Of a stretch of DNA of 58,038 nucleotides, positions 32,992 to 42,512 are shown piece by piece; position 1 is the stretch's first letter, and each line of letters opens with the position of its first letter. The notes beneath the pieces were generated by a model that saw only the letters and a program-made list of their open reading frames with translations, did no database searches and was not told the origin of the DNA. Source of the DNA: Clostridia bacterium. GTDB lineage: Bacteria; Bacillota; Clostridia; Christensenellales; CAG-314. The translations under genes and the position numbers were made by a program. The stretch spans positions 1 through 58,038 of the forward strand of contig JAQVWG010000007.1 of NCBI GenBank assembly GCA_028698585.1, written 5' to 3'.

Positions 32992-34185
32992 ATGAGAAAA
33001 TTAATTTTTATTATCTTAATAGTGTGTCTAATATCATCACTGTTGCCACTCACAGCATACGCTCAGACTGCGGATTGGAGTACTTACTCTACGTATGATT
33101 ACTTGAGTCGATTCATTAACCAGTGTGGTAAGCGCGTAGCTGGAACATCTGGAGAAGTAACGGCCAGCAACTGGCTGAGAACAGAGTTCGCATCTATGAG
33201 TGGATTAGAAGTGTCCGTTCAGCCGTTTGATTATACCGATGAAGACAATGCTAAGGCATCTTCATCTAATGTCATAGCAATCAAGCAGTCATCTCAAGCA
33301 ACCGATACGCAAGTGATTATATGTGCTCACTATGATTGTGTGATGACAGGAGAAGGAGTATTCGACAACGGCAGTGGTGTGGCAGTACTGTTGGCAGTTG
33401 CTGACTCACTGGTTGCTCAAGACTTACCTTTCGATGTGGTTTTCGTTGCCATGGGAGCTGAAGAGGCGGGTATGTATGGCTCGCAGTACTACGTATCTCA
33501 AATGACTCAAGCCGACATAGGTAATACCCTGCTGGTTATTAACATTGACAGCGTATCCGTTGGAGATTATATCTATGTGTACGGTGAGGATGTCAAGACG
33601 GATTACACTCAATTATTCGTAAATGCAGGACAGAACAACGACTATGATGTTACTGTTAAATCCAAGCCGTTATATAAGGATATACAGCTAGCATATACCG
33701 GCTACGGTGGTTATCCATATTATCAAACTGCACAACTGAGCGACCATAGCAGTTTTAGGTCGGCTAGCATACCAACGGTATTCTTCTTTTCGGGCAACTA
33801 TGATGTGTCACTAGGTTATCAAGTAAGCAGTCAATCAACCAACGAAGTTATGCACACGTCTAGCGACACGCTATCTTACATTAATGAGAAATTAGGCATA
33901 TCACACGTTCTCAAGATGGAAACTGTCGTGCAATCAATCACAAAAACCTTGACATCACCTCAAAATGCTACTATAATATCTACTGCTAGAGAACATATGG
34001 TAGGTTGGTTCTGGTTACAGACATGGCCTGTCTGCATAGTAGTGGCTTTGTTATTCATTGTAAGCATGGTTATCGCATTGAGACATCTTAATAAGTTGAG
34101 GAAACAGGCAATACTTGATGACTACGAAGTCAAGACGGATACCCTATTCAAGAGTGTTCCGCCGGACGATATATATAAACTGTAG
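32992..34185 (+). CDS. M28-family metallopeptidase, membrane-anchored and exported
   Basis: A 397-residue zinc peptidase with a signal peptide (cleavage likely after TAYA, about residue 24) and a second hydrophobic span near 340-365 followed by a basic cytoplasmic tail, so the catalytic part is outside the cell and held at the membrane. Metal ligands of family M28: HYDCV (His, with the second-shell Asp), DNGSG (bridging Asp), GAEEAG (catalytic Glu-Glu), NIDS and SDHSSF (His). Probably an aminopeptidase; substrate unknown. ATG lies one base after the preceding stop. Confidence 0.9.
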   Translation: MRKLIFIILIVCLISSLLPLTAYAQTADWSTYSTYDYLSRFINQCGKRVAGTSGEVTASNWLRTEFASMSGLEVSVQPFDYTDEDNAKASSSNVIAIKQSSQATDTQVIICAHYDCVMTGEGVFDNGSGVAVLLAVADSLVAQDLPFDVVFVAMGAEEAGMYGSQYYVSQMTQADIGNTLLVINIDSVSVGDYIYVYGEDVKTDYTQLFVNAGQNNDYDVTVKSKPLYKDIQLAYTGYGGYPYYQTAQLSDHSSFRSASIPTVFFFSGNYDVSLGYQVSSQSTNEVMHTSSDTLSYINEKLGISHVLKMETVVQSITKTLTSPQNATIISTAREHMVGWFWLQTWPVCIVVALLFIVSMVIALRHLNKLRKQAILDDYEVKTDTLFKSVPPDDIYKL

Positions 34186-34193
34186 ATTTCTTT

Positions 34194-34270
34194 CTGGGTG
34201 TGGCGCAGCTTGGTAGCGCGCTTGAATGGGGTTCAAGAGGTCGCAAGTTCAATTCTTGTCACCCAGACCA
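34194..34270 (+). tRNA. tRNA-Pro(GGG)
   Basis: A 77-base gene. Acceptor CTGGGTG pairs with CACCCAG, then A and encoded CCA. Anticodon stem CTTGA/TCAAG with loop ATGGGGT, anticodon GGG. T-arm GCAAGTTCAATTCTTGT. Begins eight bases after the peptidase stop. Confidence 0.96.
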
Positions 34271-34276
34271 CCAACC

Positions 34277-34304
34277 AAAGGCTACCTTAATAATGGTAGC
34301 CTTT
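34277..34304 (+). terminator. Hairpin behind tRNA-Pro
   Basis: AAAGGCTACC (34277-34286), eight-base loop, GGTAGCCTTT (34295-34304). The T-tract is short. Confidence 0.75.
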
Positions 34305-34319
34305 AATTGTATAATCAAT

Positions 34320-34985
34320 ATGAAAGAGCAGATACAACAAGTACTACACAATATCGCCGTTGCTAAGTCGGCGGGAAATAACAGTGCAGATGTGTGTATT
34401 GTCGCAGCGACAAAAACACGCAGTATAGACACAATTAAACAGTTATTGGTTAACGGCGTAAATACTGTTGGCGAGAATCGGGTGCAAGAGTTATTGCTTA
34501 AATATGAGCAGATAGAAGGACTCAGTTGGCATTTTATTGGCTCACTACAGAGAAATAAAGTCAAGTATATCGTAGATAAGGTTGATATGATTCAGTCCGT
34601 TGACAGTATAGAGTTGGCAACAGAGATTGATAAACGATGCAGACTCATTGGTAAAGTCATGCCCATACTGGTCGAAGTCAATATAGGTGGCGAAGTACAG
34701 AAGAGTGGCGTGTCGGTAAATGAGCTCCCTCAATTATTGTCTAGTATTATCACGTTGCCTAACGTCGCACTGCGTGGGTTGATGACAGTTATGCCGATAG
34801 ATGCTCCAATTAGTTTGTATGCGCAGATGAAGTCACTGTTCGACAGTACTGCTGATATGCTTAATCTAGTTAACTTCGACCTGTTGTCTATGGGCATGTC
34901 TAGTGATTATCAAGTGGCTGTCCGTTCTGGTGCCAACATGGTTAGGCTGGGCAGATGTATATTCGGAGAGAGATACTATGAATAA
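34320..34985 (+). CDS. PLP homeostasis protein, YggS/PROSC family
   Basis: Pyridoxal-phosphate-binding barrel protein that balances the cellular PLP supply; 221 residues. The PLP lysine lies in AATKTRS, with GENRVQE, WHFIGSLQRNK and SMGMSSDYQVAV as family motifs. ATG 34320 is the only fitting start: upstream is the tRNA hairpin, and there is no Shine-Dalgarno. A TATAAT (34310-34315) ends four bases before the ATG, so the message could be leaderless. In-frame codons upstream run into the tRNA and are rejected. Overlaps lspA by eight bases. Confidence 0.9.
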   Translation: MKEQIQQVLHNIAVAKSAGNNSADVCIVAATKTRSIDTIKQLLVNGVNTVGENRVQELLLKYEQIEGLSWHFIGSLQRNKVKYIVDKVDMIQSVDSIELATEIDKRCRLIGKVMPILVEVNIGGEVQKSGVSVNELPQLLSSIITLPNVALRGLMTVMPIDAPISLYAQMKSLFDSTADMLNLVNFDLLSMGMSSDYQVAVRSGANMVRLGRCIFGERYYE

Positions 34986-35601
34986 ATTAAGCAAGAAAAC
35001 TACCATTATTATTATATGCCTGATTATTGCAGTTGGCATCGTATTGGATCAACTGACTAAAATGTTCTTCGAGAACTTATTCATTCAGGGCAAACTACCC
35101 ATGTACCTATTTGCTGACGTTGGATTCGAATATAGGTTGAACTACGGTGGGGCATGGAGCATAATGGCTGAGCTAAACAATCGAAACATTATTTTTTTCG
35201 TACTAAACTTACTGGCCTTACCCATATTTATCGTGTTGATGTACATGGGACGCAACAAGAGTCTATTTGGCATATTCGGTTATGCTTCTATTATCTCGGG
35301 TTCGATTGGTAATGCGCTGGATAGGGCACTGGGAGCTGAGACTTTCTTTGATGGTGCAGTTAGAGATTTTCTATCTGTTGGATCATGGTTTCCGGTGTTT
35401 AATGTGGCAGATTGTTTACTTGTATGTGGAACGATAAGCGTATTCCTCGCTCTATTATTCCTAGATGACGACGCACTATTTCGCAATATCAAGAAGAGAG
35501 AAGTTGCAGGAAACTCACCCGATAACAATTCTTCAATCACAATAGAGAGCACGGATAACGGTACGCGCGATACCGCGGACAGTCAAAATAATGGGAAATG
35601 A
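34978..35601 (+). CDS. lspA: Lipoprotein signal peptidase (signal peptidase II)
   Basis: Aspartic peptidase of the inner membrane that removes the signal peptide of prolipoproteins. Four spans and both catalytic aspartates are visible: VRDFL and FNVAD, with LNYGGAWSI and SGSIGNALDR as further motifs. ATG 34978 has GGAGAG seven bases upstream and lies inside the end of the YggS gene. At 207 residues it is about 45 longer than usual because of a hydrophilic C-terminal tail rich in Asn, Ser and Thr, which probably faces the cytoplasm. Confidence 0.93.
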   Translation: MNKLSKKTTIIIICLIIAVGIVLDQLTKMFFENLFIQGKLPMYLFADVGFEYRLNYGGAWSIMAELNNRNIIFFVLNLLALPIFIVLMYMGRNKSLFGIFGYASIISGSIGNALDRALGAETFFDGAVRDFLSVGSWFPVFNVADCLLVCGTISVFLALLFLDDDALFRNIKKREVAGNSPDNNSSITIESTDNGTRDTADSQNNGK

Positions 35602-36526
35602 TAGGTTAATGACACTCAGTTTCGTTGTAGAAGAGGAGCACGCCGGACTTAGATTAGATGTATATTTGAGCACCGTTATGGCTGATTGCTCACGCTCTGC
35701 AGTGGCTAATATGATAGACGAGGGTTTATGCAGAATAGGTGGCAAAGTGGCTAGTAAGTCATCTTATGCCGTTAGAGAGGGGGATAATATTACTCTTGAC
35801 AGAAAAGATGCCATCACACTTGAGGTTCTGCCGCAGAATATCCCTTTAGATATAGTCTATCAAGATTCATATCTGGCAGTGATTAATAAGCAACAAGGGC
35901 TCACCGTTCACCCCGCAAGTGGTATATATGTCAACACGCTAGTCAATGCCTTACTGTATCATATTAAGGACCTCAGCGGAATTAACGGAGTGTTGCGCCC
36001 CGGCATTGTTCATAGGCTAGACAAGGATACTTCAGGATTGATGATGGTTGCTAAATGCGACTCGGCACACATAAGCTTAGCTAATCAAATACAGTCCAAG
36101 CAATGCAGGAGAATATATACCGCGCTACTAGAAGGCGTGGTAAAAGAAGACAGTGGTGTGATAGATAAGCCTATCGGTCGTAGCAAGAATGACAGGAAGA
36201 AGATGACTATCGACTACTCAGGCAGGTCTGCAATAACGCACTATACTGTACTAGAACGATTCGATAAGTACACGCTAGTCAAGTTCGAATTGAAGACGGG
36301 TAGGACACACCAGATACGAGTACATGCTCAATATATGGGGCACCCCGTAGTGGGCGATAAGACCTATGGTTATAAGAATCAAAGGTTCAGCCTAGACGGC
36401 CAACTACTACATGCCAGCGAGATAGAGTTCTTACATCCATCAAACGAGCAACTAATGCATTTTACTGTGCCTTTACCTGATTACTTCGACAAGGTTATCA
36501 ACATATTGAGAAAAGAGAATAAATAG
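35591..36526 (+). CDS. rluD: Pseudouridine synthase, RluA/RluD family
   Basis: Modifies uridines in 23S rRNA; 311 residues. N-terminal S4 RNA-binding domain (about 10-70), then the RluA-type catalytic domain with HRLDKDTSGL, whose aspartate is the nucleophile, and KTGRTHQIRVH. Starts inside the end of lspA (11-base overlap); ATG 35591 or 35609 are possible, neither with an ideal ribosome site. The lspA-rluD order is standard in Bacillota. Which of the three RluA-type specificities it has is not certain. Confidence 0.9.
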   Translation: MGNDRLMTLSFVVEEEHAGLRLDVYLSTVMADCSRSAVANMIDEGLCRIGGKVASKSSYAVREGDNITLDRKDAITLEVLPQNIPLDIVYQDSYLAVINKQQGLTVHPASGIYVNTLVNALLYHIKDLSGINGVLRPGIVHRLDKDTSGLMMVAKCDSAHISLANQIQSKQCRRIYTALLEGVVKEDSGVIDKPIGRSKNDRKKMTIDYSGRSAITHYTVLERFDKYTLVKFELKTGRTHQIRVHAQYMGHPVVGDKTYGYKNQRFSLDGQLLHASEIEFLHPSNEQLMHFTVPLPDYFDKVINILRKENK

Positions 36527-36640
36527 CATTGTCAAGGGAACTAGGCTTATAAGAATAACGTGTGTAACAATAATTATATCAAGCTTATTCCCGCTTAAGG
36601 AAAATAACGAATAATCATTTATTGAATCTAAGGTTATGCA

Positions 36641-37440
36641 TAGAATGTCAACATAGTTAGTGCAAAACCTTATTTTAATGTGAAAGAAGCTCCTTATGTC
36701 GTTGGGTTCTACTATAAGTTTATTGTCAACATGGTTAGTGCAAAACCTTATTTTAATGTAAAGAAGCTCCTTATATGCGTTGGGTCTACTATGAGTATAT
36801 TGTCAACATAGTTAGTGCAAAACCTTATTATAATGTGAAAGAAGCTCCTTATGTCGTTGGGTTCTACTATGAGTATATTGTCAACATAGTTAATGCATAA
36901 CCTTATTTATTGTGATAGTAAATCCATATGCGCGTTGGGTTCTACTACGATAGTGTTGTACTGAGTGTATATCACATAGCCTAGTGGTGAAGCTGGCGGA
37001 TGATTGAGATACTTGCGCTTATTGTCAACATAGTTAGTGCAAAACCTTATTTTAATGTGAAAGAAGCTCCTTATGTCGTTGGGTTCTACTATAAGTTTAT
37101 TGTCAACATGGTTAGTGCAAAACCATATTTTAATGTGAAAGAAGCTCCTTATATGCGTTGGGTTCTACTATGAGTATATTGTCAACATTATATTGTGAAA
37201 GAAGCTCCTTATGTCGTTGGGTTCTACTATGAGTATATTGTCAACATGGTTAGTGCAAAACCATATTTTAATGTGAAAGAAGCTCCTTATGTCGTTGGGT
37301 TCTACTATGAGTATATTGTCAACATTATATTGTGAAAGAAGCTCCTTATGTCGTTGAGTTCTACTATGAGTATATTGTCAACATGGTTAGTGCAAAACCA
37401 TATTTTAATGTGAAAGAAGCTCCTTATGCGCGTTGGGTTC
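36641..37440 (-). repeat. Ten-unit array of the rqcH gene tail and downstream sequence
   Basis: The marker GTCAACAT starts at 36647, 36725, 36802, 36880, 37024, 37102, 37181, 37240, 37318 and 37377: steps of 78, 77, 78, 144, 78, 79, 59, 78 and 59. Each unit carries the reverse complement of the last 12-14 rqcH codons and the sequence just behind the stop; the true gene end is the right-hand unit. The 59-bp units lack about 19 bases. The 144-bp unit contains a longer copy: 36928-37020 matches rqcH 37426-37518, some 31 codons, with few changes. Most copies have lost one base and do not keep the frame. Confidence 0.97.
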
Positions 37441-39108
37441 TACTATGATAGTGTTGTACTGAGTGTATATCACATAGCCCAGTGGTGAGGCTGGCGGACG
37501 ATTGAGATACTTGCGCTTGGTGTAATCTATGACTGTCTTGCCACTATCAGCTGCTTCAGAATAATGTGCAATAATCTCAGCGCATGTAACTAATACTGCA
37601 TCCGGTACGACTCGGCCTTGCGTTAGAATAATTCCGTGCGCTGAGTGTATCTGGTGGGTGTGCAACCATAAATCGTCAGCCTTAGACAACCGCCTTACAA
37701 GTAAATCATTCTGGCAGTTATTCTTACCGACCAGCAGTGTGTAATCACCTACTAGATACTTGAGGGGCTGTGAGGGTCTGTTACTCTTATCTGCAGTTCG
37801 CTTGCCCTTAATTATCCCTTGCGATACCATTTCCTCGTATATCTCTGCCAGTTCATCGTTGGTCTGGCACATTTTGATTGATTGTGCTATACTCTTGACA
37901 TAATCAAGGAAAGCAGTATTCTCCTCTATCAGTTTCGTTACGTGAATAATCGTATTCTTCTGCTTATGATACTTCTTATAATAATCCTGAGCATTCTGTT
38001 GCGCTGTCTTGCCCTTATCAAGCGCTATAGCAATGGTTGGACAGTCAGGTTGATAATAGTTGACTGCATTTAGTGTTGATAAGCCTTTAGGTATGCAGTG
38101 CAGGTTAGCGATAATTAAATCACCCTTGATTCTATTCTCAGTGCAGTCCTGTGCTTCATGCAAATCTTGCATTTGCAGGGCAATCTTCTTCTCTAGCCGT
38201 GCGACGGTATTCTTGATAGTTGTGTTAATAACCTTGGATTTTTGGCAGAATCGCATCGCCCTATCCTTGAGTACATAATAACTCTCATGCGCTTGGTTAA
38301 GCGTATCATAATACTTCTTCTGTCCCTTAACACTCACGTAATCGAATGGATAGACCTCGACGGGAGTGTTATTAACGAACAATATATTAGGGATAGGACG
38401 AGCTATATTAGTTATAAGCAATTCCATTGCCTGCACAACTCTATCTGCGTTGAATGGGCTGTGGTTATTACAATCGATACCGTAGAGCAATTCGCGCACC
38501 GTCTCCTTGGAGATACCGAGTATGTTGTTGGTCAACACTTCATCTATTGGTTGTTGATAATCCGTTACTAATTGTGCGATTCTTGCGCTCTGGTCAATAC
38601 TGACTAGGCCTCTGTCACAAAAGAACTTATACGTTGCGCCCACTAACAGTATGCGTTGTGCATCTATGTTGGTGGGTAAGTGTTTAAGCATGTCAATTAT
38701 TCTGTAGTCCTCATCTGTAAGTATTATATTGGCAGTCTTGCCTGTCAACTCATATATTAAGCGTTTAGTCTGTTTATAGCCCAACTCGTTCTTGGCGTCT
38801 ATAACCAACTCCACGACCCTTTCATACGGCATCTGCTTAATGTCTATTATCTGCGCGTTGGTGAGGTGCTTACGCAAAAGCATACAGAAGTTGGGTGCAA
38901 CTTGTGGATTATCCTTGAATTGAGATGTTAAATGAATACGATTAATTGATGCATTGGCACTAATGAGCAGTCTATAATTGCCCTTGTTATAGATTGATAG
39001 CGTGATTTCGTCCTTCTCGGGTTGCTGTATTTTCGTTATTTTGCCACCGATTAGGACGCTAGATAATTCACTAACAATAATGCTGAGCGACAAAGAATCA
39101 AATGCCAT
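37405..39108 (-). CDS. rqcH: Ribosome quality-control protein RqcH (NEMF/FbpA family)
   Basis: Binds stalled 50S subunits and adds C-terminal alanine tails to nascent chains so that proteases such as ClpXP destroy them. 567 residues: NFACT-N domain (GGKITKIQQPEKDEITLSI, then SANASINRIHLT), HhH and coiled-coil middle, NFACT-R domain with DDLWLHTHQIHSAHGIIL near the end. ATG 39108 follows AAGGTGG by six bases. The gene neighbours tig-clpP-clpX-lon but is divergent from them. Its 3' end is the source of the repeat array behind it. An older name in some species is fibronectin-binding protein. Confidence 0.93.
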   Translation of the reverse strand: MAFDSLSLSIIVSELSSVLIGGKITKIQQPEKDEITLSIYNKGNYRLLISANASINRIHLTSQFKDNPQVAPNFCMLLRKHLTNAQIIDIKQMPYERVVELVIDAKNELGYKQTKRLIYELTGKTANIILTDEDYRIIDMLKHLPTNIDAQRILLVGATYKFFCDRGLVSIDQSARIAQLVTDYQQPIDEVLTNNILGISKETVRELLYGIDCNNHSPFNADRVVQAMELLITNIARPIPNILFVNNTPVEVYPFDYVSVKGQKKYYDTLNQAHESYYVLKDRAMRFCQKSKVINTTIKNTVARLEKKIALQMQDLHEAQDCTENRIKGDLIIANLHCIPKGLSTLNAVNYYQPDCPTIAIALDKGKTAQQNAQDYYKKYHKQKNTIIHVTKLIEENTAFLDYVKSIAQSIKMCQTNDELAEIYEEMVSQGIIKGKRTADKSNRPSQPLKYLVGDYTLLVGKNNCQNDLLVRRLSKADDLWLHTHQIHSAHGIILTQGRVVPDAVLVTCAEIIAHYSEAADSGKTVIDYTKRKYLNRPPASPLGYVIYTQYNTIIVEPNAHKELLSH

Positions 39109-39167
39109 TTTGCACCACCTTATATTAACATTTTACAATATATTGACTAAATACTCAACTAAAAAGA

Positions 39168-39196
39168 TTGATTATTTACACTCCTTATGATAATAT
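39168..39196 (+). promoter_or_regulatory. tig promoter
   Basis: TTGATT (39168-39173), 17-base spacer, TAATAT (39191-39196). Confidence 0.5.
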
Positions 39197-39232
39197 TAAA
39201 AGGCTAGTCATTAACTAAACGGAGGCATATCA

Positions 39233-40516
39233 ATGAAGTACACAATCAAAAGACAAGACGGTAAAGCCATAATCAAGTTCACAATTCCTATGGATAAATG
39301 GGAAGAATGTATGGAAAATGCTTACCAGAAGAACAAGAACAAGTATTCACATCAGGGATTCAGGAAGGGACACGTCCCACGCAAGGTGATAGAGAACATA
39401 TATGGCCCTCAAGTATTCGTTGAGGACGCATTCAACGATTCTTTTCTACAATTCTATGGCGCTGTACTAGATGAGAATAAGGACTTGTTCCCTGTTGAGA
39501 TGCCGAGCGTTGATTTCGATGCGTTGAATGATGATGGATTCAAGTTCAGTGCTACCGTAACACTTAAACCAGAGGTAACGCTAGGTAAATATACCGGTCT
39601 TAGCATACCTAAGGTTAAGGTTGAGATAACTGATGATATGATAGACAGTGAGTTGAAATCCGTGCAGGATAAGAATGCTCGCTTGATTGACGTTGATAGA
39701 CCCGTTCAAGATGGTGATGAGATTAGTCTTGACTATTCTGGCGCTGTAGACGGTGTCAAGTTTGACGGAGGTACAGCTCAGAATCAACACCTAGTTATAG
39801 GCTCCAAGACATTTATACCAGGATTCGAGGAGCAACTGATAGGTGTTAATAAGGGCGAGACTAAGGATATCAATGTCAAGTTTCCTAAGGAGTATCATGC
39901 TAAAGAATTGGCAGATAAAGACGCAGTGTTCACTGTAGTTGTACACGACATTAAATGCAAGGAGTTGCAAGAGATAAATGATGACTTTGCTAAGGATTTC
40001 AGCGAATTCGACACGCTAAATGAATATAAAGAGGATATTAGGAAAAACTTGTTTGAGAGGAAGCGCAAGAGTGCAGATACCGAAGAAGAGAACAAGTTGC
40101 TCGAAGAGATAGTCAAGCAGGCACGTATGGATATACCACAGTGCATGATTGAGACGCAGATTGATTCTTATATTGAGGAGTTCGAATACAGTCTCAAGTA
40201 TCAAGGTCTTAATATGGACGATTATCTCAAGTACACTAATACCACTAAAGAGGATTTACGCAAGCAGTATGCCGAGCGTGCTAACAAGGCAGTGCAGACA
40301 AGACTCGTATTAGAGGCAATTGTTAAGGCGGAGAAGATTAAGGTTACCAAGAAAGAGACAGATAGCAAGATTGCCAAGTTGGCTAAAGAAGCGCAGAAGT
40401 CTACAGATGAGTTCAAGGAATCAATGAATGCTAGTTACCTTGAGTATATCGAGAACCAGTTGTTGGTCGAAAAAGTATTAGCGTTCTTGAAAAAAGAGAA
40501 CAGTATTATAGACTAG
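39233..40516 (+). CDS. tig: Trigger factor
   Basis: Ribosome-bound chaperone and peptidyl-prolyl isomerase, 427 residues, full length. Ribosome-binding domain carries the signature loop GFRKGHVPRKVIE (the family's GFRxGxxP); PPIase domain around 150-245 begins at VQDGDEISLDYSGAVDG; the helical C-terminal arms follow. ATG has CGGAGG seven bases upstream. First gene of the tig-clpP-clpX run, the usual order in Bacillota. Confidence 0.96.
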   Translation: MKYTIKRQDGKAIIKFTIPMDKWEECMENAYQKNKNKYSHQGFRKGHVPRKVIENIYGPQVFVEDAFNDSFLQFYGAVLDENKDLFPVEMPSVDFDALNDDGFKFSATVTLKPEVTLGKYTGLSIPKVKVEITDDMIDSELKSVQDKNARLIDVDRPVQDGDEISLDYSGAVDGVKFDGGTAQNQHLVIGSKTFIPGFEEQLIGVNKGETKDINVKFPKEYHAKELADKDAVFTVVVHDIKCKELQEINDDFAKDFSEFDTLNEYKEDIRKNLFERKRKSADTEEENKLLEEIVKQARMDIPQCMIETQIDSYIEEFEYSLKYQGLNMDDYLKYTNTTKEDLRKQYAERANKAVQTRLVLEAIVKAEKIKVTKKETDSKIAKLAKEAQKSTDEFKESMNASYLEYIENQLLVEKVLAFLKKENSIID

Positions 40517-40553
40517 CTGGCATAGAGTAGAATAGTTGGGAGGTTAGATAAGT

Positions 40554-41150
40554 ATGAATAGAATGCTTATACCTATGGTGGTAGAGAAGACAGATATGGG
40601 TGAAAGAGCGTATGACTTATATTCTCGTTTACTGGAGGACAGAATTATATTCCTGTCCGGAACAATAACTGATGAAGTCGCTAACACCGTTGTAGCTCAG
40701 TTAATCTATCTAGAAGGTAAGAATCCCGATAAGGACATAAGTATATACATCAATTCACCCGGTGGCGTTATAACGGCTGGCATGGCAATATATGACACAA
40801 TGAATTATGTCAAGTGTGATGTATCCACAATTTGCGTGGGTATGGCAGCCAGTATGGGCGCATTCTTGCTATCAAGTGGCACCAAGGGCAAGAGGTATGC
40901 CCTGCCCAATAGCGAAGTAATGATTCATCAACCACTCGGCGGTGCACAGGGTCAAGCCAGCGATATAGAGATACAGGCTCAACAGATACTTAAGGCTAAG
41001 GATAAGATTAACAAGATACTGGCTGATAATACGAACCAGCCTATTGCCAAAATAAGAATTGACACCGACAGAGATTTTTACATGTCTGCAAAAGAAGCGT
41101 TGGACTACGGTCTTGTTGATAAGATATTCAGTTCAAGGAAATCCAAGTAA
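40554..41150 (+). CDS. clpP: ATP-dependent Clp protease proteolytic subunit
   Basis: Serine protease that forms the double heptameric ring of ClpXP. Catalytic triad: Ser100 in GMAASMGA, His125 in MIHQPLGG, Asp174 in DTDRDFYM. 198 residues, normal, with the start [20 protein letters not shown] typical of the mature form with a very short propeptide. GGGAGG precedes ATG 40554 by about eight bases. Works with ClpX encoded directly downstream. Confidence 0.97.
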   Translation: MNRMLIPMVVEKTDMGERAYDLYSRLLEDRIIFLSGTITDEVANTVVAQLIYLEGKNPDKDISIYINSPGGVITAGMAIYDTMNYVKCDVSTICVGMAASMGAFLLSSGTKGKRYALPNSEVMIHQPLGGAQGQASDIEIQAQQILKAKDKINKILADNTNQPIAKIRIDTDRDFYMSAKEALDYGLVDKIFSSRKSK

Positions 41151-41166
41151 ATCTTAGGAGTAGATA

Positions 41167-42384
41167 ATGGAGAAGTGTTCTTTTTGTGGCAGGACGGAGG
41201 ATAAGGCCAGTCCATTGATTGCAGGTCCGAACGACGTTTTTATCTGCGAGGATTGTATCAATATCTGTCAGGCGCTACTAGATAAGGAGAAGGGGCCAGC
41301 GTCAAAGACAGTGTTGGATGACCTCCCCACACCCAGTCAAATCAAACAGCAATTAGACCAGTATGTAGTAGGTCAAGACAAGGCCAAACGCATACTATCC
41401 GTTGCAGTGTATAATCATTATAAGAGGATTCAGTCTGATAAGACTCAGGATGATGTAGAGTTAGAAAAGAGCAATATCTTAATGCTCGGACCTACAGGCT
41501 GTGGCAAAACTTTGCTTGCCAAAACTCTTGCGAGAATACTTAATGTACCGTTCGCCATTGCAGATGCCACGACTCTGACAGAGGCTGGATATGTAGGCGA
41601 GGACGTTGAGAATATTCTGCTTAAACTTATCAAGAATGCCAATTACGACATAGAGAGAGCGCAAAAAGGTATAGTATACATTGATGAGATTGACAAGATA
41701 GCCAAAAAATCCGAGAATGTATCTGTAACTAGAGATGTATCTGGTGAAGGCGTTCAACAGGCATTACTCAAGATAATCGAGGGAACGATTGCCAGCGTGC
41801 CACCTCAGGGCGGTCGTAAGCATCCACAACAAGAGTTTATTACTATAGATACTACCGATATTCTGTTCATCTGTGGTGGTGCCTTCATTAGACTAGACAA
41901 GATAGTCGAGAAGCGTATACAGGATAAGGCACTCGGTTTTGGCAGTCAAATAGTCGACCAAGAGAGCATTGACATGGCTCAACTTGTAGAAGTAAGTCAG
42001 CCTCAGGATTATATCAAGTACGGCCTTATACCTGAGTTCGTTGGCAGATTACCTATAGTTGTTGGGTTGTCGCCACTTGACACAGACGCGTTGGTTAGCA
42101 TACTAACTCAGCCCAAGAACTCACTGGTCAAGCAGTACCAGAAGTTATTCAAGATAGATAATATTGACCTCCACTTTACTAAGGAAGCAATAGTATCAAT
42201 TGCGCAGAAGTCTATTGCGCTCAAAACAGGTGCTAGAGGTCTGCGTTCTATTATTGAGAACGTACTGTTGGAGTTCATGTTCGACGCACCTAGTGACAAA
42301 ACGATAACCAAGATAGTTGTGGACAAGAATTGCATAGAGGGAAAATCAAAACCCAAGATTACTCATGCTCAAAAATCAGCATAA
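41167..42384 (+). CDS. clpX: ATP-dependent Clp protease ATPase subunit ClpX
   Basis: Unfoldase that feeds substrates to ClpP. N-terminal zinc-binding domain with Cys4, Cys7, Cys27 and Cys30, AAA+ domain with Walker A GPTGCGKT, Walker [10 protein letters not shown] and the pore-type GYVGEDVE loop; C-terminal sensor-2 [10 protein letters not shown]. 405 residues. TAGGAG seven to eight bases before ATG 41167, 16 bases after clpP. Confidence 0.97.
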   Translation: MEKCSFCGRTEDKASPLIAGPNDVFICEDCINICQALLDKEKGPASKTVLDDLPTPSQIKQQLDQYVVGQDKAKRILSVAVYNHYKRIQSDKTQDDVELEKSNILMLGPTGCGKTLLAKTLARILNVPFAIADATTLTEAGYVGEDVENILLKLIKNANYDIERAQKGIVYIDEIDKIAKKSENVSVTRDVSGEGVQQALLKIIEGTIASVPPQGGRKHPQQEFITIDTTDILFICGGAFIRLDKIVEKRIQDKALGFGSQIVDQESIDMAQLVEVSQPQDYIKYGLIPEFVGRLPIVVGLSPLDTDALVSILTQPKNSLVKQYQKLFKIDNIDLHFTKEAIVSIAQKSIALKTGARGLRSIIENVLLEFMFDAPSDKTITKIVVDKNCIEGKSKPKITHAQKSA

Positions 42385-42392
42385 TGTTCAAG

Positions 42393-42423
42393 TAGTCGGT
42401 TTTGGATAATCGACTATTTTTTT
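42393..42423 (+). terminator. Terminator of tig-clpP-clpX
   Basis: TAGTCG (42393-42398), 12-base loop, CGACTA (42411-42416), seven or more T. Confidence 0.85.
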
Positions 42424-42432
42424 GGCTAATAC

Positions 42433-42498
42433 TTGCAATAAAATGTTAAACAAATTATAATACTAATACAATAAAGGTTGACGAAAAAGAAGTCGACA
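42433..42498 (+). promoter_or_regulatory. lon promoter and possible operator
   Basis: TTGCAA (42433-42438), 17-base spacer, TATAAT (42456-42461). Downstream, GGTTGAC (42477-42483) and GTCGACA (42492-42498) form an imperfect inverted repeat in the leader; a heat-shock repressor site is conceivable but it matches neither CIRCE nor the CtsR heptads well. Confidence 0.55.
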
Positions 42499-42512
42499 GA
42501 GAGGTACACTGA

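Noticed and set aside
34200-34319. N-terminal extension of YggS into tRNA-Pro
   Set aside because: The frame is open through the tRNA by chance; family N-terminus begins at 34320.
42477-42498. CtsR or CIRCE operator before lon
   Set aside because: The inverted repeat is short and does not fit the heptad repeat of CtsR or the nine-base arms of CIRCE.
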